Under the pieces are notes generated by a model. That model saw only the letters and a program-made list of their open reading frames with translations, did not search any database and was not told where the DNA came from. From CAZNHL01 sp964572965 (GTDB lineage: Bacteria > Bacteroidota > Bacteroidia > Cytophagales > UBA9547), in assembly GCA_964572965.1 (NCBI GenBank), contig CAZNHL010000005.1:40060-104059 (forward strand): a DNA stretch of 64,000 bases. Reading direction: 5' to 3'. Of the stretch, positions 7,896 through 15,097 are shown in pieces; the stretch's first letter is position 1; the number at the start of each line of letters is the position of its first letter. The position numbers were made by a program, and so were the translations under genes.

Positions 7896-8884
7896 TGAAA
7901 AAATTGATTCTGGGGCTCTTGTTGCTGACTTCACTGCAGACCCTGGCCTGTGATGTATGTAATGTATATGAGTACGCCAATCGCAATAACAAATCATATA
8001 TAGGTGCTTTTTACCGTTATCGCCTTTTTAATGGTTACTCACAATTGGGTAATGATCATAATTTTTCTCTGCAGCCGCAGAATAATACTGCGCGGATAAT
8101 GCATGACCCCGAGAGTTATGGTTTATATGTAGACCGCACACCGAAGGATTATGAGCGTTATCAGACTATGGAGATCCGCGGCAACTGGGCTATCAGAGAG
8201 AAATGGAACCTGACGGTTTTTATTCCTTTTGTTTCTAATGAGATATACTTTGCCAAAGTTTATAAAACTCCCTATCCTGTTTCTGACAGTATTATGCGTA
8301 TGTCTGGCCTGAGCGATATAATTGTAGGCGGTGAATATGTACATACTATTGAAAAGGGAGATTTTAAGCACTTTCTAAAACCCGGAGTAATGTTGAAATT
8401 GCCAACGGGTAAGTCAAATGGCAGAAGTCCGAATGGAGAACAATACCAATATGAATTGCAGCCGGGTACATCGTCCTGGGACTTTATTTTGCGCGGAGCC
8501 TATACCGTTACTTACAAGAATAAACTTGGTCTTGAAAATTACCTGAGCTATAAATTGACCACGCGAGGTACGAATGATCACCTTCTTGGAAATCGTTTTA
8601 ACTGGATGGGGAATGTCTTTGGCGTAATAGAAGCCAAGGAAGATGTGTTGCGTTTGATTCCTAAAGTCGGTGTTTACTTTGAACAGGCACGTGCAGATTA
8701 TCAGGGTATGACCGAAGTGTCCGGTTCGGGAGGATATTCTTGGTTTTATAACCTCGGATTAGATGTAAGCATTAAAGCATTTACTGTACAGTTTATGTAT
8801 CAGCGGATAATGAATGAGCGATTAAATGGCAATGTTATGGGCAATGCCGGACGTTTACAAACAGGAGTTATCTTCAATTTTTAA
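7895..8884 (+). CDS. Outer-membrane beta-barrel protein of the MbnP/MbnH unit
   Basis: 329 residues. The signal peptide ends LQTLA, and the mature protein opens with CDVCNVYEY, a CxxC pair right at the N-terminus. Many amphipathic strands follow (NWAIREKWNLTVFIPF, LKPGVMLKLPTGKS, QFMYQRIMNERL), ending in GVIFNF, as in outer-membrane barrels related to the FadL/phenol-degradation group. It is last in the unit and overlaps the peroxidase stop. A transport or donor role for the metal or redox partner is possible but not shown. Confidence 0.75.
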   Translation: MKKLILGLLLLTSLQTLACDVCNVYEYANRNNKSYIGAFYRYRLFNGYSQLGNDHNFSLQPQNNTARIMHDPESYGLYVDRTPKDYERYQTMEIRGNWAIREKWNLTVFIPFVSNEIYFAKVYKTPYPVSDSIMRMSGLSDIIVGGEYVHTIEKGDFKHFLKPGVMLKLPTGKSNGRSPNGEQYQYELQPGTSSWDFILRGAYTVTYKNKLGLENYLSYKLTTRGTNDHLLGNRFNWMGNVFGVIEAKEDVLRLIPKVGVYFEQARADYQGMTEVSGSGGYSWFYNLGLDVSIKAFTVQFMYQRIMNERLNGNVMGNAGRLQTGVIFNF

Positions 8885-8890
8885 TTTAGG

Positions 8891-8911
8891 AATAGGGAAT
8901 AGGGAATAGGG
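8891..8911. repeat. Three tandem copies of a 7-bp unit
   Basis: AATAGGG occurs three times in a row, followed by AATAAT, seven bases after the stop codon of the barrel gene. This is a simple low-complexity repeat. Confidence 0.9.
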
Positions 8912-8972
8912 AATAATATTTTGTTACTAGCAATACATTACGCACTTTGCATAAAGCATTTAGCAAAATTAT

Positions 8973-9359
8973 ATGGAGAACTTTGAGGAGAGAGCCGAGG
9001 CGTCAAAAGCAATTATTACAAAAGCTGTTTGGCCAAATAACATCAATCACCATGATACGCTTTTCGGTGGCGCTGCATTGCAGTGGATGGACGAAATTGC
9101 TTTTATAGCAGCAACACGTTTTTGCAGAAAAAGGCTTGTAACAGTAGCTACTGACGAAATTAGTTTTAAAGTCCCGATTCCTGCCGGCACTTTTGTGGAG
9201 CTGATAGGCAAAGTGATCAAGGTAGGTACGTCAAGCATAAAAGCAGAAGTAGAGATACATGTAGAGGAAATGTACAAACCCGGAAAAATTCTTGCAGTAA
9301 GAGGAGCTTTTACTTTTGTGGCAGTAGATGAAAACAAAAAGCCGGTGAAGATAGATTAA
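8973..9359 (+). CDS. Acyl-CoA thioesterase, hotdog fold
   Basis: 128 residues, the normal length of YciA-like single-hotdog thioesterases that hydrolyse acyl-CoA to free acid and CoA in the cytosol. Signature residues are WPNNINHHDTLFGGAALQWMDEIA (in parts: NHHDTLFGG, LQWMDE), with the conserved Asn/His/Asp and the helix Asp. A second block, TDEISFKVPIPAGTFVEL, matches the family core strand. It stands alone between two simple-repeat intergenic stretches; no operon partner is evident. Confidence 0.9.
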   Translation: MENFEERAEASKAIITKAVWPNNINHHDTLFGGAALQWMDEIAFIAATRFCRKRLVTVATDEISFKVPIPAGTFVELIGKVIKVGTSSIKAEVEIHVEEMYKPGKILAVRGAFTFVAVDENKKPVKID

Positions 9360-9363
9360 GTTT

Positions 9364-9477
9364 TAGTTGTTGGGTGATTGTTGTTAGTTGTTAGGAAAGG
9401 AACTGGCAAAAAGCAATAGTCACCTAATAATTAGCAGTCTAAATAGTTGTACCCTGACAACTACAAACCAACAACTA
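9364..9477. repeat. GTTGTTAG-type low-complexity inverted repeats
   Basis: TAGTTGTTGG at 9364-9373 is complementary to CCAACAACTA at 9468-9477, with further GTTGTTAGTTG and CAACTAC words between. It sits between convergent genes and may act as a weak two-way terminator or be decayed repeat. Confidence 0.45.
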
Positions 9478-9481
9478 TCAA

Positions 9482-10393
9482 CTACTTTGTACTATTAAGG
9501 CTCACAAGCAACACCCCCGCCAATACCAATATTGTTCCGATTCCTTCTGTCAATGATACGCTTTCGTTCAGGAACAAATAAGCGAGTACAATAGTAGATA
9601 CAGGTCCAACGGCTGCAATGATTGATGCATTGCCCGCACCAATCATCTTGATACCTTCAGAAATCAGGAATGAAGGAATCACTGTTGCAAAAACAGCCAT
9701 AATCACACCATATATCCAAACCTGCATTGGCAGGTCAAGACTTGAGATCGGGTTTGTGGCAAGAAAGTGAACGATCACGGCAATAGCAGCAATAATCATT
9801 ACATAACAGGTATATAATACAGATCCGAATTTAGGGATCATATAACCGGTGCCAATGAGATAACAGGCATAAGTAAATGCTGCAAGAAAGATCAGAATAG
9901 CACCCTGAATCAAATCTGGTCCCTGGGCATTATGTCCATCTCTGAAAACAATAAACATTCCCGAATAGGTAAGTGTCAGCGCTAATACCTGAATTTTTGT
10001 GATTTTTATTTTAAGGAAAATGGCAGAAAGTACTACCACAATAGTCGGATAGATAAACAAGATCAGCCGTTCCATACTTGCCGTTACATATTGTAGGCCC
10101 ATAAAGTCGAACACACTTGATAGGTAGTAGCCAAGTATTCCCAGCGCAAATACTATAGAAACATCAATAACACGCAGGTCGCTGGGTTGCTTAGGAATGA
10201 AAAATAAAAGTACGAGATAAAACGGAAGTGATAGCCCCATTCTAATGGCCAGTAACGTGCTGTAGTCAACATCGTACTGATACACCAGTTTCACCAATAC
10301 AGCTTTCCCTGAAAAACAAACGGCACCCGTAAGTACCGCCAATGCCCCTAAATATCTTTTCCAGGCAGGACCTTTAACAACCATGTCACTCAT
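9482..10393 (-). CDS. EamA-family (DMT) transporter
   Basis: 303 residues with ten predicted membrane helices in two homologous halves, the layout of drug/metabolite transporters in the inner membrane. Typical EamA signs are GAVCFSGKAVLVK in helix 1, the Pro-rich FYPTIVVVLS-like segment (ILFIYPTIVVV), and the C-terminal VSTIVLAYLFLNESVSLTEGIGTILVLAGVLLV. The substrate cannot be assigned. It is apparently monocistronic. A second Met at residue 4 is an alternative start. Confidence 0.88.
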   Translation of the reverse strand: MSDMVVKGPAWKRYLGALAVLTGAVCFSGKAVLVKLVYQYDVDYSTLLAIRMGLSLPFYLVLLFFIPKQPSDLRVIDVSIVFALGILGYYLSSVFDFMGLQYVTASMERLILFIYPTIVVVLSAIFLKIKITKIQVLALTLTYSGMFIVFRDGHNAQGPDLIQGAILIFLAAFTYACYLIGTGYMIPKFGSVLYTCYVMIIAAIAVIVHFLATNPISSLDLPMQVWIYGVIMAVFATVIPSFLISEGIKMIGAGNASIIAAVGPVSTIVLAYLFLNESVSLTEGIGTILVLAGVLLVSLNSTK

Positions 10394-10555
10394 TCCTGCA
10401 AAATTAAGGCTTATTCTTTAAATCGTGTGAGATTACGAGATTTAAGATTCTAAATTTTTATGTATGGCCTGACACCCTTTAGTCTGTACCAGTTTCCTCC
10501 ATCGTTGATCTGTGGGTGCAGTACAACGGTTTACTGGACAGAATCCGGAATGAAG

Positions 10556-10906
10556 CTATACATTATATTTTCCCGCCCATTCAACCATAGCCCCTAAGAT
10601 TGGTGTCAATTCCTTTCCCGGATCGGTTAAACTATATTCTACATGCGGAGGTACTACGGGCATGGCTTTGCGGTTTACCAGATTGTCAACCTCCAATTCT
10701 TTTAAGTGCTGAATCAGCATTTTCTCACTGATATTCGGGATAGATTTTTTTAATTCACCATAACGCTTAGTGCCATTCATCAACTGAAAGATAATCAGAG
10801 GTTTCCAGCGGCCACCTATTTTGTTCAGAGTAAAGGTAACAGGGCATGAAGTAAGCGCTTGTTCCTTGTTTAGTTGATTGGTGGATGAAAGTTTAATGGC
10901 TGTCAT
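10556..10906 (-). CDS. HxlR-family transcriptional regulator
   Basis: 116 residues from the ATG at 10906 (an upstream in-frame Met would extend it across the divergent promoter). It is a winged-helix protein with the family Cys in ALTSCPV, the core GGRWKPLIIFQLMNGTKRYGELKK (in parts: GGRWKPLII, RYGELKKSIPNISEKML), and the C-terminal PPHVEYSLTDPGKEL. HxlR members often sense electrophiles or oxidants through that Cys and control a divergent oxidoreductase. Here the divergent neighbour is an NmrA-like reductase 82 bp away, so control of it and of itself is likely. Confidence 0.92.
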   Translation of the reverse strand: MTAIKLSSTNQLNKEQALTSCPVTFTLNKIGGRWKPLIIFQLMNGTKRYGELKKSIPNISEKMLIQHLKELEVDNLVNRKAMPVVPPHVEYSLTDPGKELTPILGAMVEWAGKYNV

Positions 10907-10927
10907 GATACATACTTTAGGGTTAGT

Positions 10928-10960
10928 ACTTGTCTTAAAGTAAGTGCAAATATACATTTG
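10928..10960 (+). promoter_or_regulatory. Divergent promoter with HxlR operator candidate
   Basis: For the rightward gene, TTG (10930-10932), 20-bp spacer and TACATTTG (10953-10960) form a good promoter. An imperfect dyad ACTT..AAGT (10928-10945) covers its -33 element, the usual position for an HxlR-type site. The leader to the ATG at 10989 is about 20 nt. Confidence 0.45.
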
Positions 10961-10988
10961 TTATATCGTTAATCAAAACCCAAAAGTC

Positions 10989-11873
10989 ATGAAATACATT
11001 GTCACAGGATCACTCGGAAATATCAGTAAGCCATTAACTCTGAAGCTGGTTGCTGCCGGACACGACGTTACTGTCGTTACTACAAAAGAAGACAAGAAAG
11101 CTGCTATCGAAGCGCTCGGAGCTAAAGCAGCAATCGGATCTGTTGAAGACGTAGCTTTTTTAACGCAAACGTTCAAAGGGGCAGATGCAGTTTACGTTAT
11201 GGTACCGCCTACTTTTGCCGCTGCTGACTGGAAAGGCTATATCGGTCAGATCGGAGAGAATTATGCAAAAGCAATACAGGCTGCTGGTGTTAAAAAGGTA
11301 GTACACTTGAGCAGTATTGGTGCACACATGGCAGAAGGCTGTGGCCCGGTAAGCGGTATTTACCGTTCTGAATCAGCACTGAATAAGCTCGAAGGTGTAG
11401 ACGTTAAACACCTGCGTCCTGGTAATTTTTACACTAACTTTTATGCCAATATTGGTATGATCAAAGGTGCCGGCATTATCGGAGGAAACTATGGAGACGG
11501 TACAAAAATCTTATTGGTACATCCTGCAGACATTGCCACTGCCGCAGCTGAGGAATTGACCGGTCTGACATTTACAGGTAAAGGCATCCGTTATGTAATC
11601 AGTGACGACCGTAGCACGACGGATATAGCCAAAGTATTGGGGGCAGCAATTGGTAAACCTGAACTGCCATGGATTGATTTTAAAGATGAAGACAGCCTGG
11701 CAGGTATGATAGGAGCAGGATTACCGGATGAAGTTGCTAAGAATTATGTAGAAATGGGACAGGCCATTAGAACCGGAAAAATGTTTGAAGATTATCGTAA
11801 ATATCCTGTTACACTGTCAAAAACAAAGCTGGAAGATTTTGCGAAAGAATTTGCCGTAGCATATAACGCATAG
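10989..11873 (+). CDS. NmrA-like NAD(P)-binding reductase
   Basis: 294 residues from the ATG at 10989. It begins directly with the dinucleotide-binding fold, KYIVTGSLGNISKPL (a GxxGxxG variant), and continues with KKVVHLSSIGAHM and HLRPGNFYTNFY, as in atypical short-chain dehydrogenases related to quinone reductase QorB and NmrA. These bind NADPH and act as reductases or redox sensors in the cytosol. It is divergent from an HxlR regulator, a common pair. The substrate is unknown. Confidence 0.9.
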   Translation: MKYIVTGSLGNISKPLTLKLVAAGHDVTVVTTKEDKKAAIEALGAKAAIGSVEDVAFLTQTFKGADAVYVMVPPTFAAADWKGYIGQIGENYAKAIQAAGVKKVVHLSSIGAHMAEGCGPVSGIYRSESALNKLEGVDVKHLRPGNFYTNFYANIGMIKGAGIIGGNYGDGTKILLVHPADIATAAAEELTGLTFTGKGIRYVISDDRSTTDIAKVLGAAIGKPELPWIDFKDEDSLAGMIGAGLPDEVAKNYVEMGQAIRTGKMFEDYRKYPVTLSKTKLEDFAKEFAVAYNA

Positions 11874-11887
11874 AGCTTCATGTCCCT

Positions 11888-11937
11888 ACAGAATCGTTTA
11901 TGATTTATCATAAACGATTCTGTATTAGAGTTTTTTT
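11888..11937 (+). terminator. Strong hairpin terminator after the reductase
   Basis: A perfect 16-bp stem (ACAGAATCGTTTATGA at 11888-11903 with its complement at 11908-11923) with loop TTTA, then TATTAGAG and seven T. Confidence 0.75.
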
Positions 11938-12195
11938 ACACATTTTTAGTCTGTTCTTATTTCTGATACTGCATCCCTGTCAAAAGCTTCAGCCTGATAT
12001 GAGCGCCCGTTAATTCAATCTTTGTGTCAGATTAGCATTGGTGTTGCTGAGAGCCAATTGTAAAACTTCTTGCAGCAATGTCAGTGATTTTTATTTATAA
12101 AGTCGTTATTTGAGACTATTTTTGATAATTAAATCAATTTTGTAATCAGATAACAGAAGAATTGGCCTGCCAATCCTGAGAATTCTAAAAAAGGT
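11938..12195. other. Intergenic region before asnA
   Basis: 258 bp of A+T-rich sequence with no convincing ORF, no clear TAnnTTTG element and no recognised riboswitch. An A-rich, ribosome-binding-like AAAAAAGG stands just before the asnA start. Confidence 0.5.
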
Positions 12196-13200
12196 ATGGG
12201 AAGAGACTTATTAAAAACAGAGCAGGCAATTACATTTGTCAAGCAAACATTTGCACAGAAGTTAGCGCAGACATTAAACCTTATTCCGATATCTTCACCA
12301 TTGGTAGTGTTAGACGGAACAGGAATTAACGATGACCTTAACGGTATAGAAAGACCGGTCGGGTTTCCTATCAAGTCATTGAATGAGCAACGTGCAGTAG
12401 TGGTGCATTCATTGGCCAAGTGGAAAAGATTACGTTTGAAAGAACTGGGAATAGAAGTAAACGAAGGGATTCTGACCGATATGCGTGCCCTTCGCCCTGA
12501 CGAAGACTATACACCTATTCATTCTATCTATGTAGATCAGTGGGATTGGGAAAAACACATTGCTCCGTCCAGTCGTACTTTTGCTTTTCTGAAGCAAACC
12601 GTACTTGAAATCTATCAGTCGTTATATGAAACAGAGCGTGACGTAGAAGCTCGTTATTCTGAAATAAAAGCAGTATTGCCTAAAGAAATTAAGTTTGTTT
12701 CTGCCGAAGAGCTTTTACAGAAATACCCGAACCTTACACCAAAAGAAAGAGAAAATGCTCTTGTGAAAGAACATGGTGCAGTTTTCTTGTATGGTATTGG
12801 TGGAGAGCTGAGCAACGGAGAACCGCATGATGGCAGAGCTGCTGATTATGATGACTGGAGTACAGAAAACAGCAATGGTTACAAAGGTCTTAACGGGGAT
12901 ATTCTTGTATGGAATCCTGTTTTAAATACAGCTTTTGAATTGTCATCTATGGGGATTCGTGTTGATAAAAAAGCATTGCTTTATCAACTGGAGGTTAGAA
13001 ACAACCAGGAACGTTCCAAGCTGTCATTTCACTCTATGTTGCTGGGCGACAAGTTACCAGAGTCTATTGGTGGTGGAATAGGCCAGTCACGTGTTTGTAT
13101 GTTTATGCTTAAAAAAGCACATATCGGGGAGGTGCAGGTAAGCATCTGGGGCGATGATCACAGGCAGTCACTGGCAGATAAGAATATTAAATTGTTGTAA
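12196..13200 (+). CDS. asnA: Aspartate-ammonia ligase (asparagine synthetase A)
   Basis: 334 residues, matching the family length of about 330. It makes asparagine from aspartate, ammonia and ATP in the cytosol and is related in fold to class II aspartyl-tRNA synthetases. Visible family signatures: DDLNGIERPVGFPIK near residue 50, ALRPDEDYTPIHSIYVDQWDWEK (in parts: RPDEDYTPIHS, VDQWDWEK), DYDDWSTEN, and the C-terminal GGGIGQSRVCMFMLKKAHIGEVQ (in parts: GGGIGQSRVCM, HIGEVQ). It is a single gene with its own terminator. Confidence 0.96.
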   Translation: MGRDLLKTEQAITFVKQTFAQKLAQTLNLIPISSPLVVLDGTGINDDLNGIERPVGFPIKSLNEQRAVVVHSLAKWKRLRLKELGIEVNEGILTDMRALRPDEDYTPIHSIYVDQWDWEKHIAPSSRTFAFLKQTVLEIYQSLYETERDVEARYSEIKAVLPKEIKFVSAEELLQKYPNLTPKERENALVKEHGAVFLYGIGGELSNGEPHDGRAADYDDWSTENSNGYKGLNGDILVWNPVLNTAFELSSMGIRVDKKALLYQLEVRNNQERSKLSFHSMLLGDKLPESIGGGIGQSRVCMFMLKKAHIGEVQVSIWGDDHRQSLADKNIKLL

Positions 13201-13212
13201 TAGCACTCTTTT

Positions 13213-13245
13213 AACCCTCCAATAGTTCAAAACTGTTGGAGGGTT
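13213..13245 (+). terminator. Hairpin terminator of asnA
   Basis: AACCCTCCAA / TTGGAGGGTT, extended by AGT/ACT and a wobble pair to about 14 bp, loop TCAAA, followed by ATATT. The stem is strong; the T-tract is weak. Confidence 0.7.
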
Positions 13246-13431
13246 ATATTAATAAATAGGTTGAACCTATCGAAACAGGTAGCGGGTAACTGAGTTTCCG
13301 AAGTCATATCAGCAGCAAGGTGATGGAAGGCCATTGGTTTATTTGGGAGTAGTGGAATTGAAAACTATATCCACATTACCGGAAGCTGGTTTCTCTCTAA
13401 AAGTCTGTTATCTTTATAAATCATTTATTGA
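13246..13431. other. Non-coding stretch upstream of the repeat
   Basis: No ORF, promoter or repeat could be supported here. It continues into the repeat at 13432. Confidence 0.4.
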
Positions 13432-13603
13432 GTATCCGTTTCATCGTACCTTACCTGATTCGTTTAAACAGGGATTCTGAATCTCACTGATAGCATAGAT
13501 TTTATTGATTGTTAAACTTTCAGGGTTTGCAGAACCGGAGTTTTAAATCCTAATTTGCGTTATCTGCGGAAGAAAACATAAGAAGATTCATAGAAGCGGA
13601 TAG
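13432..13603. repeat. MITE-like repeat, copy A (long form)
   Basis: The ends form an imperfect inverted repeat, GTATCCGTTTC (13432-13442) and GAAGCGGATAG (13593-13603), followed by TCATT. The first 25 bp and last 44 bp are found again, fused, at 20416-20479. The two internal words TTACCTG (13451) and TTATCTG (13560) mark exactly where the short copy is joined. No ORF lies inside. A non-autonomous mobile element or an interspersed palindromic repeat is likely; no transposase is in the window. Confidence 0.6.
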
Positions 13604-13629
13604 TCATTAATCATTTTAAGTAAAACGGC

Positions 13630-13839
13630 ATGGAACAAAATCAGCTATTCTCTTCTGCGGTATATAAACTATTTATCTCTCTGTTGCTTTTTCTTACATT
13701 TTCCTGTGCGTCGCATAAAAATGTTATGGAGTGCTCAGGTAAATGTACAGGCTCAAAAAACTGTGATATTTGTAAAAACTGTACAAGGTGCGCGCATTGT
13801 TCCGGAGGTGGTACTTGCGGGGTTTGCAGAGGGCGGTAA
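13630..13839 (+). CDS. Small Cys-rich lipoprotein
   Basis: 69 residues. The hydrophobic leader ends LTFSC, a lipobox with the Cys near residue 26. The mature part of about 44 residues holds nine further Cys in short C-x2-C spacings (CSGKC, NCDICKNCTRCAHC, TCGVC) plus a His. This dense pattern suggests metal or cluster binding at the cell surface or in the periplasm (inference). No neighbour explains it. The gene stands alone in a repeat-rich stretch, with the ATG 27 bp after the repeat. The family is not securely known. Confidence 0.65.
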   Translation: MEQNQLFSSAVYKLFISLLLFLTFSCASHKNVMECSGKCTGSKNCDICKNCTRCAHCSGGGTCGVCRGR

Positions 13840-13928
13840 ACTAATACAAATCAGTACTGCAGCCATAAGGTTCAGGGCGATGCTGTTTTGCCATTAACAC
13901 CTTTTGCTTTGAGTTTTTTCTGAAAATT

Positions 13929-14102
13929 ATGGATAGAACCAGAGTTGACAATCAGATAAAATATGCCATTTTTCAACATCGGCCAGACAGGAAGCATGTT
14001 CCGCTTTATTGTCGTAACAAGGTATCGGGGAGAGTATATATTCTGGATGTCTTGTCTGGTTTACAGACTCAATATATCTGTTTTAAAGATTCAATTACGT
14101 AA
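13929..14102 (+). CDS. Possible small protein (57 aa)
   Basis: ATG at 13929 to TAA at 14102. It reads MDRTRVDNQIKYAIFQHRPD at the start and contains GRVYILDVLSGLQTQYICF, a more protein-like composition than the overlapping +1 reading frame. No start signals or homology could be checked. Confidence 0.2.
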   Translation: MDRTRVDNQIKYAIFQHRPDRKHVPLYCRNKVSGRVYILDVLSGLQTQYICFKDSIT

Positions 14103-14136
14103 AATTCTGAAAGCGCAATCATGCAGGCTATATAGC

Positions 14137-14247
14137 CTAAAAGTGTTTGGTCGCTATTTCGATAGCGCCGGTTAAATAAACTGCAAAAGAACCTACTATG
14201 ACAAATAGGATAAATAGCAGTAAAAACCAAAAGATTTTACATTCCAT
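14137..14247 (-). CDS. Predicted micro membrane protein (36 aa)
   Basis: It starts MECKIFWFLLLFILFVIVGS and continues FAVYLTGAIEIATKHF. One continuous hydrophobic helix is followed by a short polar tail, the typical look of a real bacterial micro membrane protein. Its stop overlaps the palindrome GGCTATATAGCC (14126-14137). No ribosome-binding site is evident, as is usual in this phylum. Confidence 0.4.
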   Translation of the reverse strand: MECKIFWFLLLFILFVIVGSFAVYLTGAIEIATKHF

Positions 14248-14467
14248 AAGGTAGCTCTGTAGAGCTTTTGAAGGGTGAAATTAATAGGACTAAATGACCA
14301 CCCAAGGTTAGGCTTAAGCGGGGGGAAGAAAATAAAGAAGGGAATAAGTATGATCTACTCTCTTGAAAAGTGGAGCAGATCTGTTTAATTCTGCACGCTG
14401 TAACCCCAAATTACATAATTTTTAAATGGCCAACTAATGCCATGTAAGTTTTAAGGTAAAATAGTAT
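14248..14467. other. Intergenic region with two hairpins
   Basis: AGCTCT-GT-AGAGCT (14253-14266) followed by TTTTG, and GATCTACTC / GAGCAGATC (14352-14381, one mismatch). The second could end the minus-strand kinase/regulator transcript. Otherwise nothing is seen. Confidence 0.35.
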
Positions 14468-15097
14468 TTAATAATTACGGTAAACGAACTTCACGAAATC
14501 TGCTTCACCTTTAATTCCCATTTTGGTTTTGATATTTTTTCGGTGGGTTTCGGCTGTATAGAAGGAAATGTTGAGTTTTTCGGCTATTTCTTTGGTGGTC
14601 ATGCCTTCTTTTACAAGGTTAATAACTTCTATTTCGCGGTTTGAAAGTTTTAGTTTTTTAAGAAAATCGTCTTCTGCATGTGTATGTTTTTGGTTCGAAT
14701 CGGGGAATATGGTTTCATTATTAAAAACAAGGTTGATAGCCTGTACTACCTGCTGGGCGGATGCGGTTTTGAAAAGGTAGCCGCGTGTACCTGCTTTTTT
14801 GAACTTGTCTATGTAGAGGGCTTCGTCATACATGCTGAGGATGATTATTTTGAGCCCCGGCCAGCTTTGTAATAGCAGGTGGGTAAGTTCGATACCGTTG
14901 ATATGTGGCATGTTGAAGTCCATTAAGACTACATCGGGTATGGCTACATCAATTTTCTGTAGTGCTTCACGACTGTCATATATCTGAGCAATTACTTCTA
15001 TGTCCGGTTCAGACTGTAGCATGTGGTTGAGACCGTCGTTGAACAAACGGTGGTCATCTACAATAATTACTTTTATAGGTTTAGCTGTTGTGGTCAT
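14468..15097 (-). CDS. NarL/LuxR-family response regulator
   Basis: 209 residues. The receiver domain (about 8-125) has acidic residues VDD at 13-15, phospho-acceptor Asp60 in VVLMDFNMP, the Ser in ILSMYD and the Lys in GYLFKTAS. A C-terminal LuxR-type helix-turn-helix (about 145-209) carries KLSNREIEVINLVKEGMTTKEIAEKL (in parts: LSNREIEVI, TTKEIAEKLNIS) and ETHRKNI. Phosphorylated by the upstream kinase, it should bind DNA as a dimer. Its start lies inside the kinase gene (17-bp overlap), so the two are co-translated. Confidence 0.95.
   Translation of the reverse strand: MTTTAKPIKVIIVDDHRLFNDGLNHMLQSEPDIEVIAQIYDSREALQKIDVAIPDVVLMDFNMPHINGIELTHLLLQSWPGLKIIILSMYDEALYIDKFKKAGTRGYLFKTASAQQVVQAINLVFNNETIFPDSNQKHTHAEDDFLKKLKLSNREIEVINLVKEGMTTKEIAEKLNISFYTAETHRKNIKTKMGIKGEADFVKFVYRNY

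Noticed and set aside
11938..12195. Possible riboswitch or leader RNA before asnA
   Set aside because: No recognised aptamer core and no stable long-range stem could be found by eye.
13963..14175. 70-codon frame on the plus strand
   Set aside because: Arg/Tyr/Cys-rich composition looks random; the overlapping 57-codon frame at 13929 and the minus-strand micro membrane ORF look better.
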